From assembly GCA_040221095.1 (NCBI GenBank), contig JAVJVP010000015.1, positions 248,001-312,000 of the forward strand: a stretch of 64,000 nt of DNA. The letters run 5' to 3'. Shown here piece after piece: positions 1 to 8,085 of this stretch; positions within the stretch are counted from its first letter, which is position 1; each line of letters begins with the position of its first letter. Below the pieces are notes generated by a model, which saw only the letters and a program-made list of their open reading frames with translations, was not told where the DNA came from and made no database searches. Made by a program: the position numbers and the translations under genes. The stretch comes from UBA1479 sp040221095. GTDB taxonomy: Bacteria; Pseudomonadota; Alphaproteobacteria; Rhodospirillales; Casp-alpha2.

Positions 1-933
1 GTTGGACAGGGGGGCGGCCGGGCTGTTGATCAGGGTATTCCATTCTTCGACGCTCAGGCCGCGGTTGAAATCGTTGGGGTCGAAGCTGGGGTGCGAGACC
101 ATGGCCAGCACGTCGCCGGAATGCACGTCCAGCACCACGGCCGATGCGCTGACCTCCTTGGACAGGCGCTTGGCGACCGCGATCTGCAGCCCGACGTCGA
201 TGGTCATGCGGACCTCCGCCCCGGGCAGGCCTTCGCGCCGGTTCAATTCGCGGATGACCCGGCCATAGGCGTTGACCTCGACCTCGGACGAGCCGCCGGA
301 CCCGCGCAGGCTGAGGTCGTGGATCTTCTCGATCCCCGACTTTCCCGTGCGGAAACCGGGCAGTTCCAAAAGCCGGTCGCCGGTCTTTTCCCGCTCGCTC
401 ACCGCCGACACGTAACCCAGGACATGGGCCAGGTTCTGGGCATAGGGATAGAACCGGCTTTGTCCTTCGTCGATCATCACCCCGGGCAGGTCGGGGGCGT
501 TGACCTCGATCCGCGCGACCTCTTCCCATTCCAGGTTCTCGCGCAAGGTGACCGGCACGAAGGAGCGGTTGCGCGCAACTTCCTTCAAGACCCGCCGGCG
601 TTCGCCCATGCTCATGGGCACGATGCCGTGCAGCAGGTCGAGCGCCCCGTCGACGCCGAGCCCCCGGGTATCCTCGGACACCAGCATGACGCGGTAGTTC
701 TGCTTGTTGTCGGCGAGCGGAATGCCGAAGCGGTCGACGATACGTCCGCGCGGCGGCGCGAGTAGCCTTAGACTGATGCGGTTTTCGTCGGCCAGCATCT
801 TGTACTGCTCGGCCTTGACGACCTGCAGATAGTACATGCGGCCGGCCAGCATGGAGACGAGCGCCAGCTTGCCGCCCACCAGCATCACCGTGCGGCGGGC
901 AAAAAGCTTCTGGCGTTCCTGGTCCCCATGCAT
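1..933 (-). CDS. mrdA: Penicillin-binding protein 2, N-terminal part (runs off the left edge)
   Basis: Peptidoglycan transpeptidase of the elongasome that cross-links lateral wall with RodA and MreBCD. The visible 311 codons start at an ATG at 933, give a short basic cytoplasmic tail, one hydrophobic segment (about residues 15-35) and then the PBP-dimer region, with the family-typical stretch LLAPPRGRIVDRFG followed by PLADNKQNYRV. The penicillin-binding transpeptidase domain lies beyond the window, so catalytic Ser and Lys cannot be checked. The start is 4 nt downstream of the mreD stop, so it is the third gene of an mreC-mreD-mrdA operon, the usual order in alphaproteobacteria. No odd feature apart from truncation by the window edge. 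The family call is firm. Confidence 0.93.
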   Translation of the reverse strand, partial: MHGDQERQKLFARRTVMLVGGKLALVSMLAGRMYYLQVVKAEQYKMLADENRISLRLLAPPRGRIVDRFGIPLADNKQNYRVMLVSEDTRGLGVDGALDLLHGIVPMSMGERRRVLKEVARNRSFVPVTLRENLEWEEVARIEVNAPDLPGVMIDEGQSRFYPYAQNLAHVLGYVSAVSEREKTGDRLLELPGFRTGKSGIEKIHDLSLRGSGGSSEVEVNAYGRVIRELNRREGLPGAEVRMTIDVGLQIAVAKRLSKEVSASAVVLDVHSGDVLAMVSHPSFDPNDFNRGLSVEEWNTLINSPAAPLSN

Positions 934-937
934 CGGA

Positions 938-1453
938 TCAATCCAGCTTCAAGAAGGCCTGCTGCCAACGCGAGAAGATGAACGCGAACAGCGGAAAAGC
1001 GGCGATGGTCATGATGTATTGAAAAACGATGGCGTCGGCGGCGAACAGGGTGACGTGGAAGGCCGACAACAGGGCCCAGCTGAGCATCGCCGCCCCGGCG
1101 CCGACCAATCCGAAACCGAGCCAGTGAACGAAGAACGACTTACCCATGAAGAACTTGTGCTGGAACAGCACGACCCCCTGCACGGCCAGGAAGATCAGCG
1201 CATGCAGCCCCATGGGTGCGCCCGTCAGGCCGTCCTGGAACAGGCCGATCAGGAACACGGCGGGGGCAGGAACCAGGTACGGGCGGTGGATCGACCAGTA
1301 GAACACGGAGATCAGGGGCAGCACCGGCAACACCCGGGCGATGCCCGGAATGTGGGTCGGCACGACGTTGAGAATAACCAGGACCAAAGTCAACGCGACC
1401 GGCGTCAGGTTGCGGGCGAAGGCATCCAGGCGTTGCCAGAAGGTCGGCCTCAT
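938..1453 (-). CDS. mreD: Rod shape-determining protein MreD
   Basis: Integral membrane component of the Rod complex. The 171-residue product is almost entirely hydrophobic, with about five or six membrane segments, for example the stretches around LTLVLVILNVV, VFLIGLFQDGL and IFLAVQGVVLF. The GLFQDGLTGAPMGLHA motif is typical of MreD. The ATG at 1453 overlaps the mreC stop by 4 nt (ATGA), which fixes the start and implies translational coupling; a longer reading of the same frame upstream is only low-quality sequence overlapping mreC. Length matches the family (about 160-180). The stop lies 4 nt before the mrdA start. Confidence 0.9.
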   Translation of the reverse strand: MRPTFWQRLDAFARNLTPVALTLVLVILNVVPTHIPGIARVLPVLPLISVFYWSIHRPYLVPAPAVFLIGLFQDGLTGAPMGLHALIFLAVQGVVLFQHKFFMGKSFFVHWLGFGLVGAGAAMLSWALLSAFHVTLFAADAIVFQYIMTIAAFPLFAFIFSRWQQAFLKLD

Positions 1454-2349
1454 GGGCGGCGCCCCCGTCCCTTGCCCGGTGCGTCGGTTCCGACAGAGCG
1501 CTGCGGCAACTGCAGGATGCCGCCCGATCCGAAATTGAGGATACGCACGTATTCCAGCCGCGTCAGATCGACATAGGGCTGGATGATCAGCCCGCCCTCG
1601 CCGACGGCGGCGACCTGGCCGACCCGCAGGCCCGGCGGAAACACGCCGGCATGGCCCGAGGTAACGACGCTGTCGCCCACGGACACCACGGCCCCCGGCG
1701 GCAGCCAGGTCAGGCGCGGCTTGGCCAAGTTGGCCCCGGCCATGATGGCGCGCGTGCGAGTGGGATCGACGAGAACCGGAATCTTGGCGTTGATGTCGGT
1801 CAGCAACAGAACCCGGGCGGACCGGCTGCCGACATCGATGACTCGGCCGACCAGACCGTCGGCGGTAACCGCCGCCTGGCCCTTCTCGACCCCGTCGCGG
1901 GCCCCGGCGTTGACGATCACGCTCTGCGAAAAGGCGCCGCCCGTGTCGGCGATGACCCGCGCGGTGACGAAGCTCGCCTCGCGCTCGGGAATCACGTTGA
2001 GCTGTTCCTTGAGAACCCGGTTTTCCGCCTCCAGCTTCTCGGCGACGGATTTCCAATGCATGAGCCGCGTGCGCTCCTCGCGCAGTTGCGTGTTCTCCTC
2101 ATACAGGTTCTTCATGGCCTGGACCTCGGCGACGCCGCGGTTCACCGCGTCAAGCGGCCGCGACAGCACGTCCAGGATCGGGGCGACGGCGTCGGTCATA
2201 TGAGTCCGCGCCCGTTCGACCAGGATGGTATCGACCTTGGCAAGCATCATCAGGGCGAACGCCGCCACGACCAGCCCCACATAGGCGAAGCGCTGGGCGA
2301 AGTTGCGAATCGGCTGCGCAACCCGCGAAAATGAATGCGGTTCCTTCAC
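1450..2349 (-). CDS. mreC: Rod shape-determining protein MreC
   Basis: Periplasmic scaffold of the elongasome that links MreB and MreD to PBP2. 299 residues: a short cytoplasmic tail, a single membrane segment at about residues 21-38, a coiled coil at about 65-112 rich in Glu, Arg and Leu, then the beta-rich MreC domain (VTARVIADTGGAFSQSVIVNAG, GLVGRVIDVG, RVLLLTD). It is the first gene of mreC-mreD-mrdA. Unlike the usual mreB-mreC order, mreB is 2.8 kb away and separated by two plus-strand genes, so mreC must have its own promoter in 2350-2640, where a CtrA-type box is present. The C-terminal 30 residues are Gly- and Arg-rich and probably disordered. Confidence 0.95.
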   Translation of the reverse strand: MKEPHSFSRVAQPIRNFAQRFAYVGLVVAAFALMMLAKVDTILVERARTHMTDAVAPILDVLSRPLDAVNRGVAEVQAMKNLYEENTQLREERTRLMHWKSVAEKLEAENRVLKEQLNVIPEREASFVTARVIADTGGAFSQSVIVNAGARDGVEKGQAAVTADGLVGRVIDVGSRSARVLLLTDINAKIPVLVDPTRTRAIMAGANLAKPRLTWLPPGAVVSVGDSVVTSGHAGVFPPGLRVGQVAAVGEGGLIIQPYVDLTRLEYVRILNFGSGGILQLPQRSVGTDAPGKGRGRRP

Positions 2350-2467
2350 CCCAGAATGTCCTTGTTGCCCATTACACTACCCACGGCCTCCGTCCGGTCC
2401 CCAAAACCAGCCGCAGGGCCGCAACTCCCGACCTCCCCATTTAGGTTATACTTGTCGCCGATTCGCG

Positions 2468-2482
2468 TTAACCGACAATTAA
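2468..2482. promoter_or_regulatory. Candidate CtrA-binding box (TTAA-N7-TTAA)
   Basis: The sequence TTAACCGACAATTAA is a perfect full CtrA consensus, lying in the 291-bp divergent region between mreC (start 2349) and the phosphoesterase gene (start 2641). A second, closely spaced TTAA pair (TTAAGGTTAA) lies about 50 bp further right, near 2534. The rest of this intergenic stretch shows no gene; it is more AT-rich than its surroundings, as expected for divergent promoters. The CtrA consensus is established knowledge; binding here is an inference. Confidence 0.45.
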
Positions 2483-2640
2483 TGACGCGTAGCGCCATTT
2501 ACCAAAAAAAACAACTGCCTAAGCCGGTATTTTAAGGTTAATTCGAACAAATATCGGCTTTGCGGCCTGACGACTGGCCGGACAGCCCGGCATCCGGCTA
2601 TTCTTCCCCGGTCTCCGCCGAAGATCAGGATCCGCCCGCC

Positions 2641-3468
2641 ATGAAATTCATCCATCTGACCGACCCCCATTTCGTGCCGCCGGGCAAGACGCTCTACGGC
2701 CGCGATCCGCGCCCCGCCCTGGACGCCGCCGTGGCCGATATCAATGCCCACCACGGGGATGCGGCGATGGCGGTGGTGACCGGCGACCTGACCCATTGGG
2801 GCGAGCCGGCGGCGTTCCGGAACCTTGCCGACGGCCTGGCGCCGCTTGCCATGCCGGTCCATGTGCTGGCCGGAAACCACGACGCCCGCGACGTTCTGAG
2901 GGCGCATTTTCCGGACCAGCCCGTTGATGACAATGGGTTTATTCAATCGGCCCTGGACACGCCCGTGGGCCGGTTCATCTTCCTGGATACGGTGCTCGAA
3001 GGCACCTCGGCCGGGCATTTCTGCGACATGCGCCAAGCCTGGCTGGCCGACACCCTGGCCGCGTCCCGGGGCCAGGACCTGTTCCTGTTCATGCATCACC
3101 CGCCCTTCGATGTCGGCATTCCGGCCATGGACCGCATCGGCCTGCAGCAGAAGGACGCCTTCCACGCCGTCATCGACCCCCATACGGCACGCATCCGCCA
3201 TCTGTTCTTCGGCCACGTCCATCGGCCCATTTCCGGCAGTTGGCGGGGCATCCCCTATTCCACCCTGCGGGGATTGAACCAGCAGGTCTGGCTCGACATG
3301 GTGAACGTGGAAATGACCGCCAGTTTCGAGCCCCCCGCCTATTGCGTGGTGCTGATCGAGGACGACCGGGTCGTCGTCCATACCCACGATTTCATGGACC
3401 CGAACGAAAAGTTCAAGATGCATTCCAGCCCCTATACCGACTGGGCCATTCGCCCGTCGGGTGCATGA
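2641..3468 (+). CDS. Metallophosphoesterase, Icc/CpdA/GpdQ-type phosphodiesterase
   Basis: Binuclear-metal phosphodiesterase of the class III cyclic-nucleotide/glycerophosphodiester group. All metal ligands are visible in 275 residues: D8-x-H10 (LTDPHF), D49 (GDLTHWG), N79-H80 (AGNHD), H152 (MHHPPFD), and H192-x-H194 (GHVHRP). The start at 2641 places the DxH motif at residue 8, as in the family; an upstream in-frame start would only add a Pro/Asp-rich tail. Substrate cannot be deduced: cAMP phosphodiesterase, glycerophosphodiesterase and broad phosphodiesterases share this fold. It stands alone between mreC (divergent) and a MATE gene. No secretion signal, so cytoplasmic. Confidence 0.85.
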   Translation: MKFIHLTDPHFVPPGKTLYGRDPRPALDAAVADINAHHGDAAMAVVTGDLTHWGEPAAFRNLADGLAPLAMPVHVLAGNHDARDVLRAHFPDQPVDDNGFIQSALDTPVGRFIFLDTVLEGTSAGHFCDMRQAWLADTLAASRGQDLFLFMHHPPFDVGIPAMDRIGLQQKDAFHAVIDPHTARIRHLFFGHVHRPISGSWRGIPYSTLRGLNQQVWLDMVNVEMTASFEPPAYCVVLIEDDRVVVHTHDFMDPNEKFKMHSSPYTDWAIRPSGA

Positions 3469-3499
3469 CGCCGCGTCTTTCGACTTTTCTTTGTCCGGC

Positions 3500-3520
3500 G
3501 GCGGGGCTATAAGCCCCGCC
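3500..3520. repeat. Perfect 9-bp inverted repeat with ATA loop
   Basis: GGCGGGGCT-ATA-AGCCCCGCC, 32 nt downstream of the phosphoesterase stop and directly in front of the possible small ORF at 3521. There is no T tract on either strand, so it is not a standard intrinsic terminator. It could stabilise the 3' end of the upstream mRNA or occlude the translation start that immediately follows. Confidence 0.5.
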
Positions 3521-3631
3521 ATGGATCAGCACATTCGCCATATCTCCGTCATCGTGACCGGCACCCCCGGCGGCGCCTATGCGCCCGTTCCGGCCCTGCC
3601 GGTCTCCTTTGTCCGGAGCACCACGCCCTAG
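3521..3631 (+). CDS. Possible small protein of 36 residues
   Basis: ATG at 3521 to TAG at 3629 gives a 36-residue peptide beginning MDQHIRHISVIVTG and ending SFVRSTTP. It lies between the phosphoesterase gene and a strong intrinsic terminator at 3664. There is no clear Shine-Dalgarno sequence: the ATG directly follows the 3' arm of a 9-bp hairpin. No family is recognised. It could be chance reading of a 3' UTR or of a small RNA ending at the terminator. Conservation of the peptide in related genomes would be needed to accept it. Confidence 0.2.
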   Translation: MDQHIRHISVIVTGTPGGAYAPVPALPVSFVRSTTP

Positions 3632-3663
3632 CGCGGCCCCTTCATGGAATGGCCACGTTTCGG

Positions 3664-3688
3664 GCGGACCTTCGGGTCCGCTTTTTTT
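3664..3688 (+). terminator. Intrinsic terminator after the phosphoesterase region
   Basis: GCGGACC-TTCG-GGTCCGC followed by seven T residues: a 7-bp GC-rich stem with a UUCG tetraloop and U tract. It ends 46 bp before the MATE gene start, so the MATE gene probably has its own promoter overlapping this short gap or is read by run-through. Confidence 0.92.
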
Positions 3689-3733
3689 GTCCGCAATTTC
3701 CCTATCTGAAACCCAACGACGGATTTCACGACC

Positions 3734-5170
3734 ATGACCGCCCTCGCCCCCCACACCCCCGCAAAGCGCCCCCTTCTTTCCGCCGTCTGGCGCAGGGAAC
3801 TGGCGCAGCTGTTCCGCCTGGCCGCGCCCATCGTCGCGACCCAGATCGCCTGGGTCGCCATGCTGACCACGGACACGGCCATGATCGGCCATCTGGGGCC
3901 GGAGCCCCTGGCCGGCGCGTCCTTGAGCATGATGGTATTTTTCATCGGCTATATCGTCTGCGTCGGGGTGACCATGGCGACGGCCGGGCTGGCGGCGCAG
4001 GCCTTCGGCGCCCGGCGGCCGCGGATCGTCCGCCGCGTCATCCGCCAGGGCCTGTGGGTTACCATCCTGCTGGTCACGCCCTGCGTCGCCGGGTTCGCCC
4101 ATACGGGTGCCCTGCTCGCCTGGACCGGCCAGCCGGCGGAAGCCATCCCCCATGCCGAGGCCTATATGAGCACCCTGATGTGGTGCCTGCCCGCCGGCAT
4201 CGCCTTTACCGTGCTGCGGAACTTCGTCGCCGCCCTGGGCCGGCCCATGGCGGCGCTCTGGGTCATGCTGGCGGGCGTGCCGCTCAACGCCTTCCTGGAT
4301 TACGGCCTGATCTTCGGCAACTTCGGCCTGCCGCGCCTGGAACTGGTGGGGGCCGGGATCGCCACGACGGCGGTCAACATCCTGATGGTGCTCGCCCTCG
4401 CCGCCATCATCCAATGGCGGCGGCCGTTCAACAAGTATCAGCTGTTCGTCCGCTTCTGGCGGCCGGACTGGCACATCTTCCGCCAGATCTTCCGCATCGG
4501 CGCGCCGATCGCGGCGATTTCGGTGATGGAGGCCGGGTTCTTCATCGGCGCCGTATTCGTGATCGGCCAGTTCGGCGCCGTCGCCATCGCCGCCCATATG
4601 ATCGCCATGCAGATGCCCCACATCACCTTCATGGTGCCCATGGGGTTGAGCCAGGCCGCCACCGTGCGCGTCGGCCATGCGGCCGGGCGGGGCGACGCGG
4701 CGGGGGCCTACCGGGCCGGATGGTCGGCCATCGCCGTGGCCATGTTGTTCGCCGCCGTCATGACCGGCGTGATCGTGACCGTTCCCGGCCCCTTCGCGGC
4801 CCTGTTCCTGGACACCGCCCGCGCCGACGCGGCCGAGGTTCTCAGCCTTGCCGCCGCCCTGCTGATGCTGGCCGCCATGTTCCAGATCGTCGACGCCCTG
4901 CAGGCCGTGGCGGCGGGGGCCTTGCGCGGCCTCAACGACACGGCCCTTCCCATGGTCATCGCGGGGTTCAGCTATTGGGGACTGGGCGCCGGATCGGCGG
5001 TGTGGCTCGCCTTCGCGGCGGGGTTCGAGACGCGGGGCATCTGGATCGGCTTCGTGATCGGCCTGACGGCGGCGGCGGTGCTGCTGATCTGGCGCTTCCG
5101 AAGCCGCCAGAACCAGGCCTATCTGCCGGAGATCATCAAGGAAGAGGCGTCATCCGCCCCCACCTTATGA
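3734..5170 (+). CDS. MATE family multidrug/cation antiporter
   Basis: Inner-membrane Na+- or H+-coupled exporter of cationic drugs and metabolites. 478 residues with about twelve hydrophobic segments in two pseudo-repeats, each carrying MatE landmarks: APIVATQIAWVAMLTTDTAMIGHLG near the N-terminus and RIGAPIAAISVMEAGFF at about residue 255, with MPHITFMVPMGLSQAATVRVGHAAGRGD in the second half. Length fits NorM/DinF-type proteins. Start at ATG 3734. Its TGA ends at 5170 and the minus-strand mreB stop begins at 5171, so the two genes meet with no spacer and no terminator between them. The substrate cannot be inferred. Confidence 0.92.
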   Translation: MTALAPHTPAKRPLLSAVWRRELAQLFRLAAPIVATQIAWVAMLTTDTAMIGHLGPEPLAGASLSMMVFFIGYIVCVGVTMATAGLAAQAFGARRPRIVRRVIRQGLWVTILLVTPCVAGFAHTGALLAWTGQPAEAIPHAEAYMSTLMWCLPAGIAFTVLRNFVAALGRPMAALWVMLAGVPLNAFLDYGLIFGNFGLPRLELVGAGIATTAVNILMVLALAAIIQWRRPFNKYQLFVRFWRPDWHIFRQIFRIGAPIAAISVMEAGFFIGAVFVIGQFGAVAIAAHMIAMQMPHITFMVPMGLSQAATVRVGHAAGRGDAAGAYRAGWSAIAVAMLFAAVMTGVIVTVPGPFAALFLDTARADAAEVLSLAAALLMLAAMFQIVDALQAVAAGALRGLNDTALPMVIAGFSYWGLGAGSAVWLAFAAGFETRGIWIGFVIGLTAAAVLLIWRFRSRQNQAYLPEIIKEEASSAPTL

Positions 5171-6211
5171 TTAATACATCGTGGTCAGGACGTCCTTGAG
5201 GCGCTTCATTTCCTCGAGCGCCCGGCCGGTGCCGAGCACGACACAGGACAGGGGATCGTCGGCGATGGACACGGGCAAGCCCGTGTCGTGGCGCAGGACC
5301 AAATCAAGATTCCCGAGAAGCGCCCCGCCGCCGGTCAGGACGATGCCCTTGTCGACGATGTCGGCGGCCAGTTCGGGGGCCGTGTGCTCGAGCGCCACCT
5401 TGACCGCCTCGATGATGGCGCCCACGGGTTCGGCCAGGCTTTCGGCGATCTCGCGCTGCGAGATGACCAGTTCCTTGGGCACGCCGTTCATCAGATCGCG
5501 GCCCTTGATTTCCATGGTCTGGCCTTCGCCGTCTTCGGGGGCGCAGGCGGAGCCGATGTCTTCCTTGATGCGGGCGGCGGAGCCTTCGCCGACCAGAAGG
5601 TTATGGTTGCGGCGGATGTAGGCGATGATCGCCTCGTCCATCTTGTCGCCGCCGACGCGGACCGAGCGGGCATAGACGATGCCGCCCAAGGACAGCACGG
5701 CGACTTCCGTGGTGCCGCCGCCGATGTCGACGACCATGGAGCCCGTGGGTTCGGTCACCGGCAGGCCGGCGCCGATGGCGGCGGCCATGGGTTCCTCGAT
5801 CAGGAACACCTTGCGGGCGCCTGCACTTTCCGCCGATTCCTGGATCGCGCGGCGCTCGACGGCGGTGGAGCCGGAGGGCACGCAGACGATGACCAGGGGG
5901 CTGGCGAAGGAGCGCCGGTTATGAACCTTGCGGATGAAGTACTTGATCATCTCCTCGGCCACTTCGAAGTCGGCGATGACGCCGTCGCGAAGCGGACGGA
6001 TGGCGCGGATATTGCCGGGCGTTCGGCCGAGCATCTGCTTGGCTTCCTCGCCGACGGCGAGAACATGCTTCTTGCCCTTGACCTCGGCGATGGCGACCAC
6101 CGACGGCTCGTTCAGGACGATGCCCTTGCCCTTGACATAGACCAGTGTGTTGGCCGTGCCCAGGTCGATGGCCATGTCCGCGGATAGAAACCCGAAAAGT
6201 CGCGAGAACAT
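5171..6211 (-). CDS. mreB: Rod shape-determining protein MreB (bacterial actin)
   Basis: Membrane-associated actin homologue that orients lateral wall synthesis. 346 residues, full length. Visible actin-fold motifs: phosphate-1 DLGTANTLVYVKGKG, VPSGSTAVERRAI, EEPMAAAIGAGLPV, phosphate-2 DIGGGTTEVAVLSLGG, and the adenosine motif LTGGGALL. The N-terminal MFSRLFGFLS is an amphipathic membrane-binding helix. It is monocistronic here: the nearest minus-strand gene upstream is beyond leuA, and downstream it abuts the convergent MATE gene. In most relatives mreC follows directly; here mreCD-mrdA are 2.8 kb away. Confidence 0.97.
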   Translation of the reverse strand: MFSRLFGFLSADMAIDLGTANTLVYVKGKGIVLNEPSVVAIAEVKGKKHVLAVGEEAKQMLGRTPGNIRAIRPLRDGVIADFEVAEEMIKYFIRKVHNRRSFASPLVIVCVPSGSTAVERRAIQESAESAGARKVFLIEEPMAAAIGAGLPVTEPTGSMVVDIGGGTTEVAVLSLGGIVYARSVRVGGDKMDEAIIAYIRRNHNLLVGEGSAARIKEDIGSACAPEDGEGQTMEIKGRDLMNGVPKELVISQREIAESLAEPVGAIIEAVKVALEHTAPELAADIVDKGIVLTGGGALLGNLDLVLRHDTGLPVSIADDPLSCVVLGTGRALEEMKRLKDVLTTMY

Positions 6212-6337
6212 GAAGCGTTCAGCCTTGTCTCTGTGTCATGGGAGCCCCGGGGCGCACCCCGGAAACGGCGGGGCGGGGGTCCGATGAATGTATCCCTCGG
6301 TACCGGCCCGGTTTGGGATCCCGGGCCACGATATATG

Positions 6338-6364
6338 GGTGCAGGGGACAATGTCCCCTGCACC
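6338..6364. repeat. Perfect 27-bp palindrome (13-bp arms, 1-nt loop)
   Basis: GGTGCAGGGGACA-A-TGTCCCCTGCACC between the mreB start and the leuA stop. No T tract follows on either strand, so a terminator role is doubtful. Its form resembles dispersed REP-like palindromes spread by Y1/RAYT transposases, which I infer from shape only; I see no second copy in this window. The rest of the mreB-leuA gap (6212-6437) holds this element and the next hairpin. Confidence 0.6.
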
Positions 6365-6384
6365 ATATTGGGTCTTTTAACGGA

Positions 6385-6413
6385 AAGATTCGGCCGTTTA
6401 AAGGGCCAATCTT
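6385..6413 (-). terminator. Hairpin downstream of leuA, weak terminator candidate
   Basis: AAGATT-C-GGCC ... GGCC-AATCTT with an 8-nt AT-rich loop forms an imperfect stem 25 nt beyond the leuA stop on the minus strand. After the stem the minus strand reads CCGTTAAAAG, with no proper U tract. It may protect the leuA mRNA end rather than terminate it. Confidence 0.3.
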
Positions 6414-6437
6414 GGGTAATACGAAGGCGGCCCCGGC

Positions 6438-8000
6438 CTAGGCGGACATCGCCTCGGGCGCCTTTTTCTCCCGTTTGGTCAACAACTTGTTGAGCGCGTT
6501 CACATAAGCCTTGACCGACGCGACCATGGTATCGGTGTCGGCCGCCGCCCCCTGGGCCGTGCGCTCGCCGTCGTCGTCGAGCCGCACGGTCACTTCCGCC
6601 TGGGCGTCCGTGCCCTGGGTCACGGCATGGACCTGATACAATTGCAGGCGGGCACCATGGGGAAACAGGGTCTTGATGCAGTTGAAGGCGGCGTCCACGG
6701 GCCCGTCGCCGGTGCCCTCGCAGGACTGCGCCTTGCCGTCGATTTCCAGCTCCATGGCCGCCTTGGGCGGGCGGTGCACGGTGCCGCACTGGATTTCCAG
6801 GCTGACCAGCCTGATGCGGTCGTTGACCCGGGTTTCCTCGTCGACCAGGGCCACCAGGTCCTCGTCGAACACGTCCTTCTTCAGGTCAGCCAGGCCCTTG
6901 AAGCGCTTGAATGCCTCGTTCAAGGCGTTGTCGCCCAGCTTGTAGCCCATTTCCTCCAACTTGGTCTTGAAGGCGTTGCGCCCGGAATGCTTGCCCAGGA
7001 CGATCTTGGACTTGGTCAGGCCGACGCTTTCCGGCGTCATGATCTCATACGTCTGGGCGTTCTTCAGCATGCCGTCCTGGTGGATGCCCGATTCATGGGC
7101 GAAGGCGTTGGCGCCGACGATGGCCTTGTTGGGCTGCACCGGGAAACCGGTGACCGACGACACCATGCGCGACGCGCGGGTGATATGCGTGGCGTCGATG
7201 TTGGTGGCGAAGGGCATGGCGTCCTGGCGGGTCTTCAGCGCCATGACGACCTCTTCCATGGAGCAGTTGCCCGCCCGCTCGCCCAGGCCGTTGATGGTGC
7301 ATTCGACCTGACGCGCCCCGGCGACCACGGCGGCCAGGGAGTTGGCCACGGCCAGGCCCAGATCGTTGTGGCAATGGACCGAGAACACGGCCTGGTCCGA
7401 ATTGGGCACCCGTTCGATCAGCATCTTGATCAGGGCGGCATATTCCTCGGGCACCGCGTAGCCCACGGTGTCGGGTATGTTGATGGTCGTGGCCCCGGCC
7501 TTGATCGCCGCCTCGACACAGCGGCAGAGGAATTCGTGCTCGGACCGGGAGCCGTCCTCGGCCGACCATTCGACGTCGTCGATCAGGTTGCGGGCCATGG
7601 TCACGCTGTCGGTGATGCGGGCCAGGACCTGTTCCGGCTCCATCTGCAATTTGTACTGCATGTGCAGGGGGCTGGTGGCGATGAAGGTGTGGATGCGCCC
7701 GCGCTCGGCATGCTTCACGGCGTCGCCGGCGCGCTCGATATCGCCCCGGGTGGCGCGGGCCAGGCCGGCGATGGTCGAATTGCGGATGGTCTTGGCGATT
7801 TCCGAGACGGCCTCGAAATCACCGTCGGAGGCGATGGGGAAGCCGGCCTCGATCACGTCGACGCCCATGTCCTCCAGCACCTTGGCGATGCGGAGTTTCT
7901 CTTCCAGGTTCATGGAGGCGCCCGGCGACTGTTCGCCGTCGCGCAAGGTGGTGTCGAAGATGATGACCTGGTTGGGGTCTTTATCACTGACAGCGGTCAT
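6438..8000 (-). CDS. leuA: 2-isopropylmalate synthase
   Basis: First committed enzyme of leucine synthesis, condensing acetyl-CoA with 2-oxoisovalerate. 520 residues: TIM-barrel HMGL domain with FDTTLRDGEQSPG near the N-terminus, the metal site HCHNDLGLAVANS, GLGERAGNCSMEE, then a linker and the regulatory LeuA dimer domain at about 385-510 (leucine feedback). The ATG at 8000 (MTAVSDKDPNQV) is preceded by a GGAAGG Shine-Dalgarno; longer reading upstream would run through the leader. It is preceded by a roughly 130-nt untranslated leader and a Leu-rich leader ORF, described separately, suggesting attenuation by leucine supply. Downstream gene mreB is unrelated. Confidence 0.96.
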   Translation of the reverse strand: MTAVSDKDPNQVIIFDTTLRDGEQSPGASMNLEEKLRIAKVLEDMGVDVIEAGFPIASDGDFEAVSEIAKTIRNSTIAGLARATRGDIERAGDAVKHAERGRIHTFIATSPLHMQYKLQMEPEQVLARITDSVTMARNLIDDVEWSAEDGSRSEHEFLCRCVEAAIKAGATTINIPDTVGYAVPEEYAALIKMLIERVPNSDQAVFSVHCHNDLGLAVANSLAAVVAGARQVECTINGLGERAGNCSMEEVVMALKTRQDAMPFATNIDATHITRASRMVSSVTGFPVQPNKAIVGANAFAHESGIHQDGMLKNAQTYEIMTPESVGLTKSKIVLGKHSGRNAFKTKLEEMGYKLGDNALNEAFKRFKGLADLKKDVFDEDLVALVDEETRVNDRIRLVSLEIQCGTVHRPPKAAMELEIDGKAQSCEGTGDGPVDAAFNCIKTLFPHGARLQLYQVHAVTQGTDAQAEVTVRLDDDGERTAQGAAADTDTMVASVKAYVNALNKLLTKREKKAPEAMSA

Positions 8001-8085
8001 TGAAATAGTCCTTCCGAAACTTTTGCGGACCCTTTTATCAAGTTTTAGGAATCCGCCTGAATGGGTTGATCTGGTTTCTTTTAGT

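Noticed and set aside
938..2056. Long 372-residue reading upstream-extended from mreD
   Set aside because: The N-terminal part overlaps mreC in another frame and is Arg-rich; mreD starts at 1453 with the ATGA overlap.
3413..4678. 421-residue minus-strand reading over the MATE gene
   Set aside because: Asp/Gly/His-rich shadow; the MATE frame has real membrane segments.
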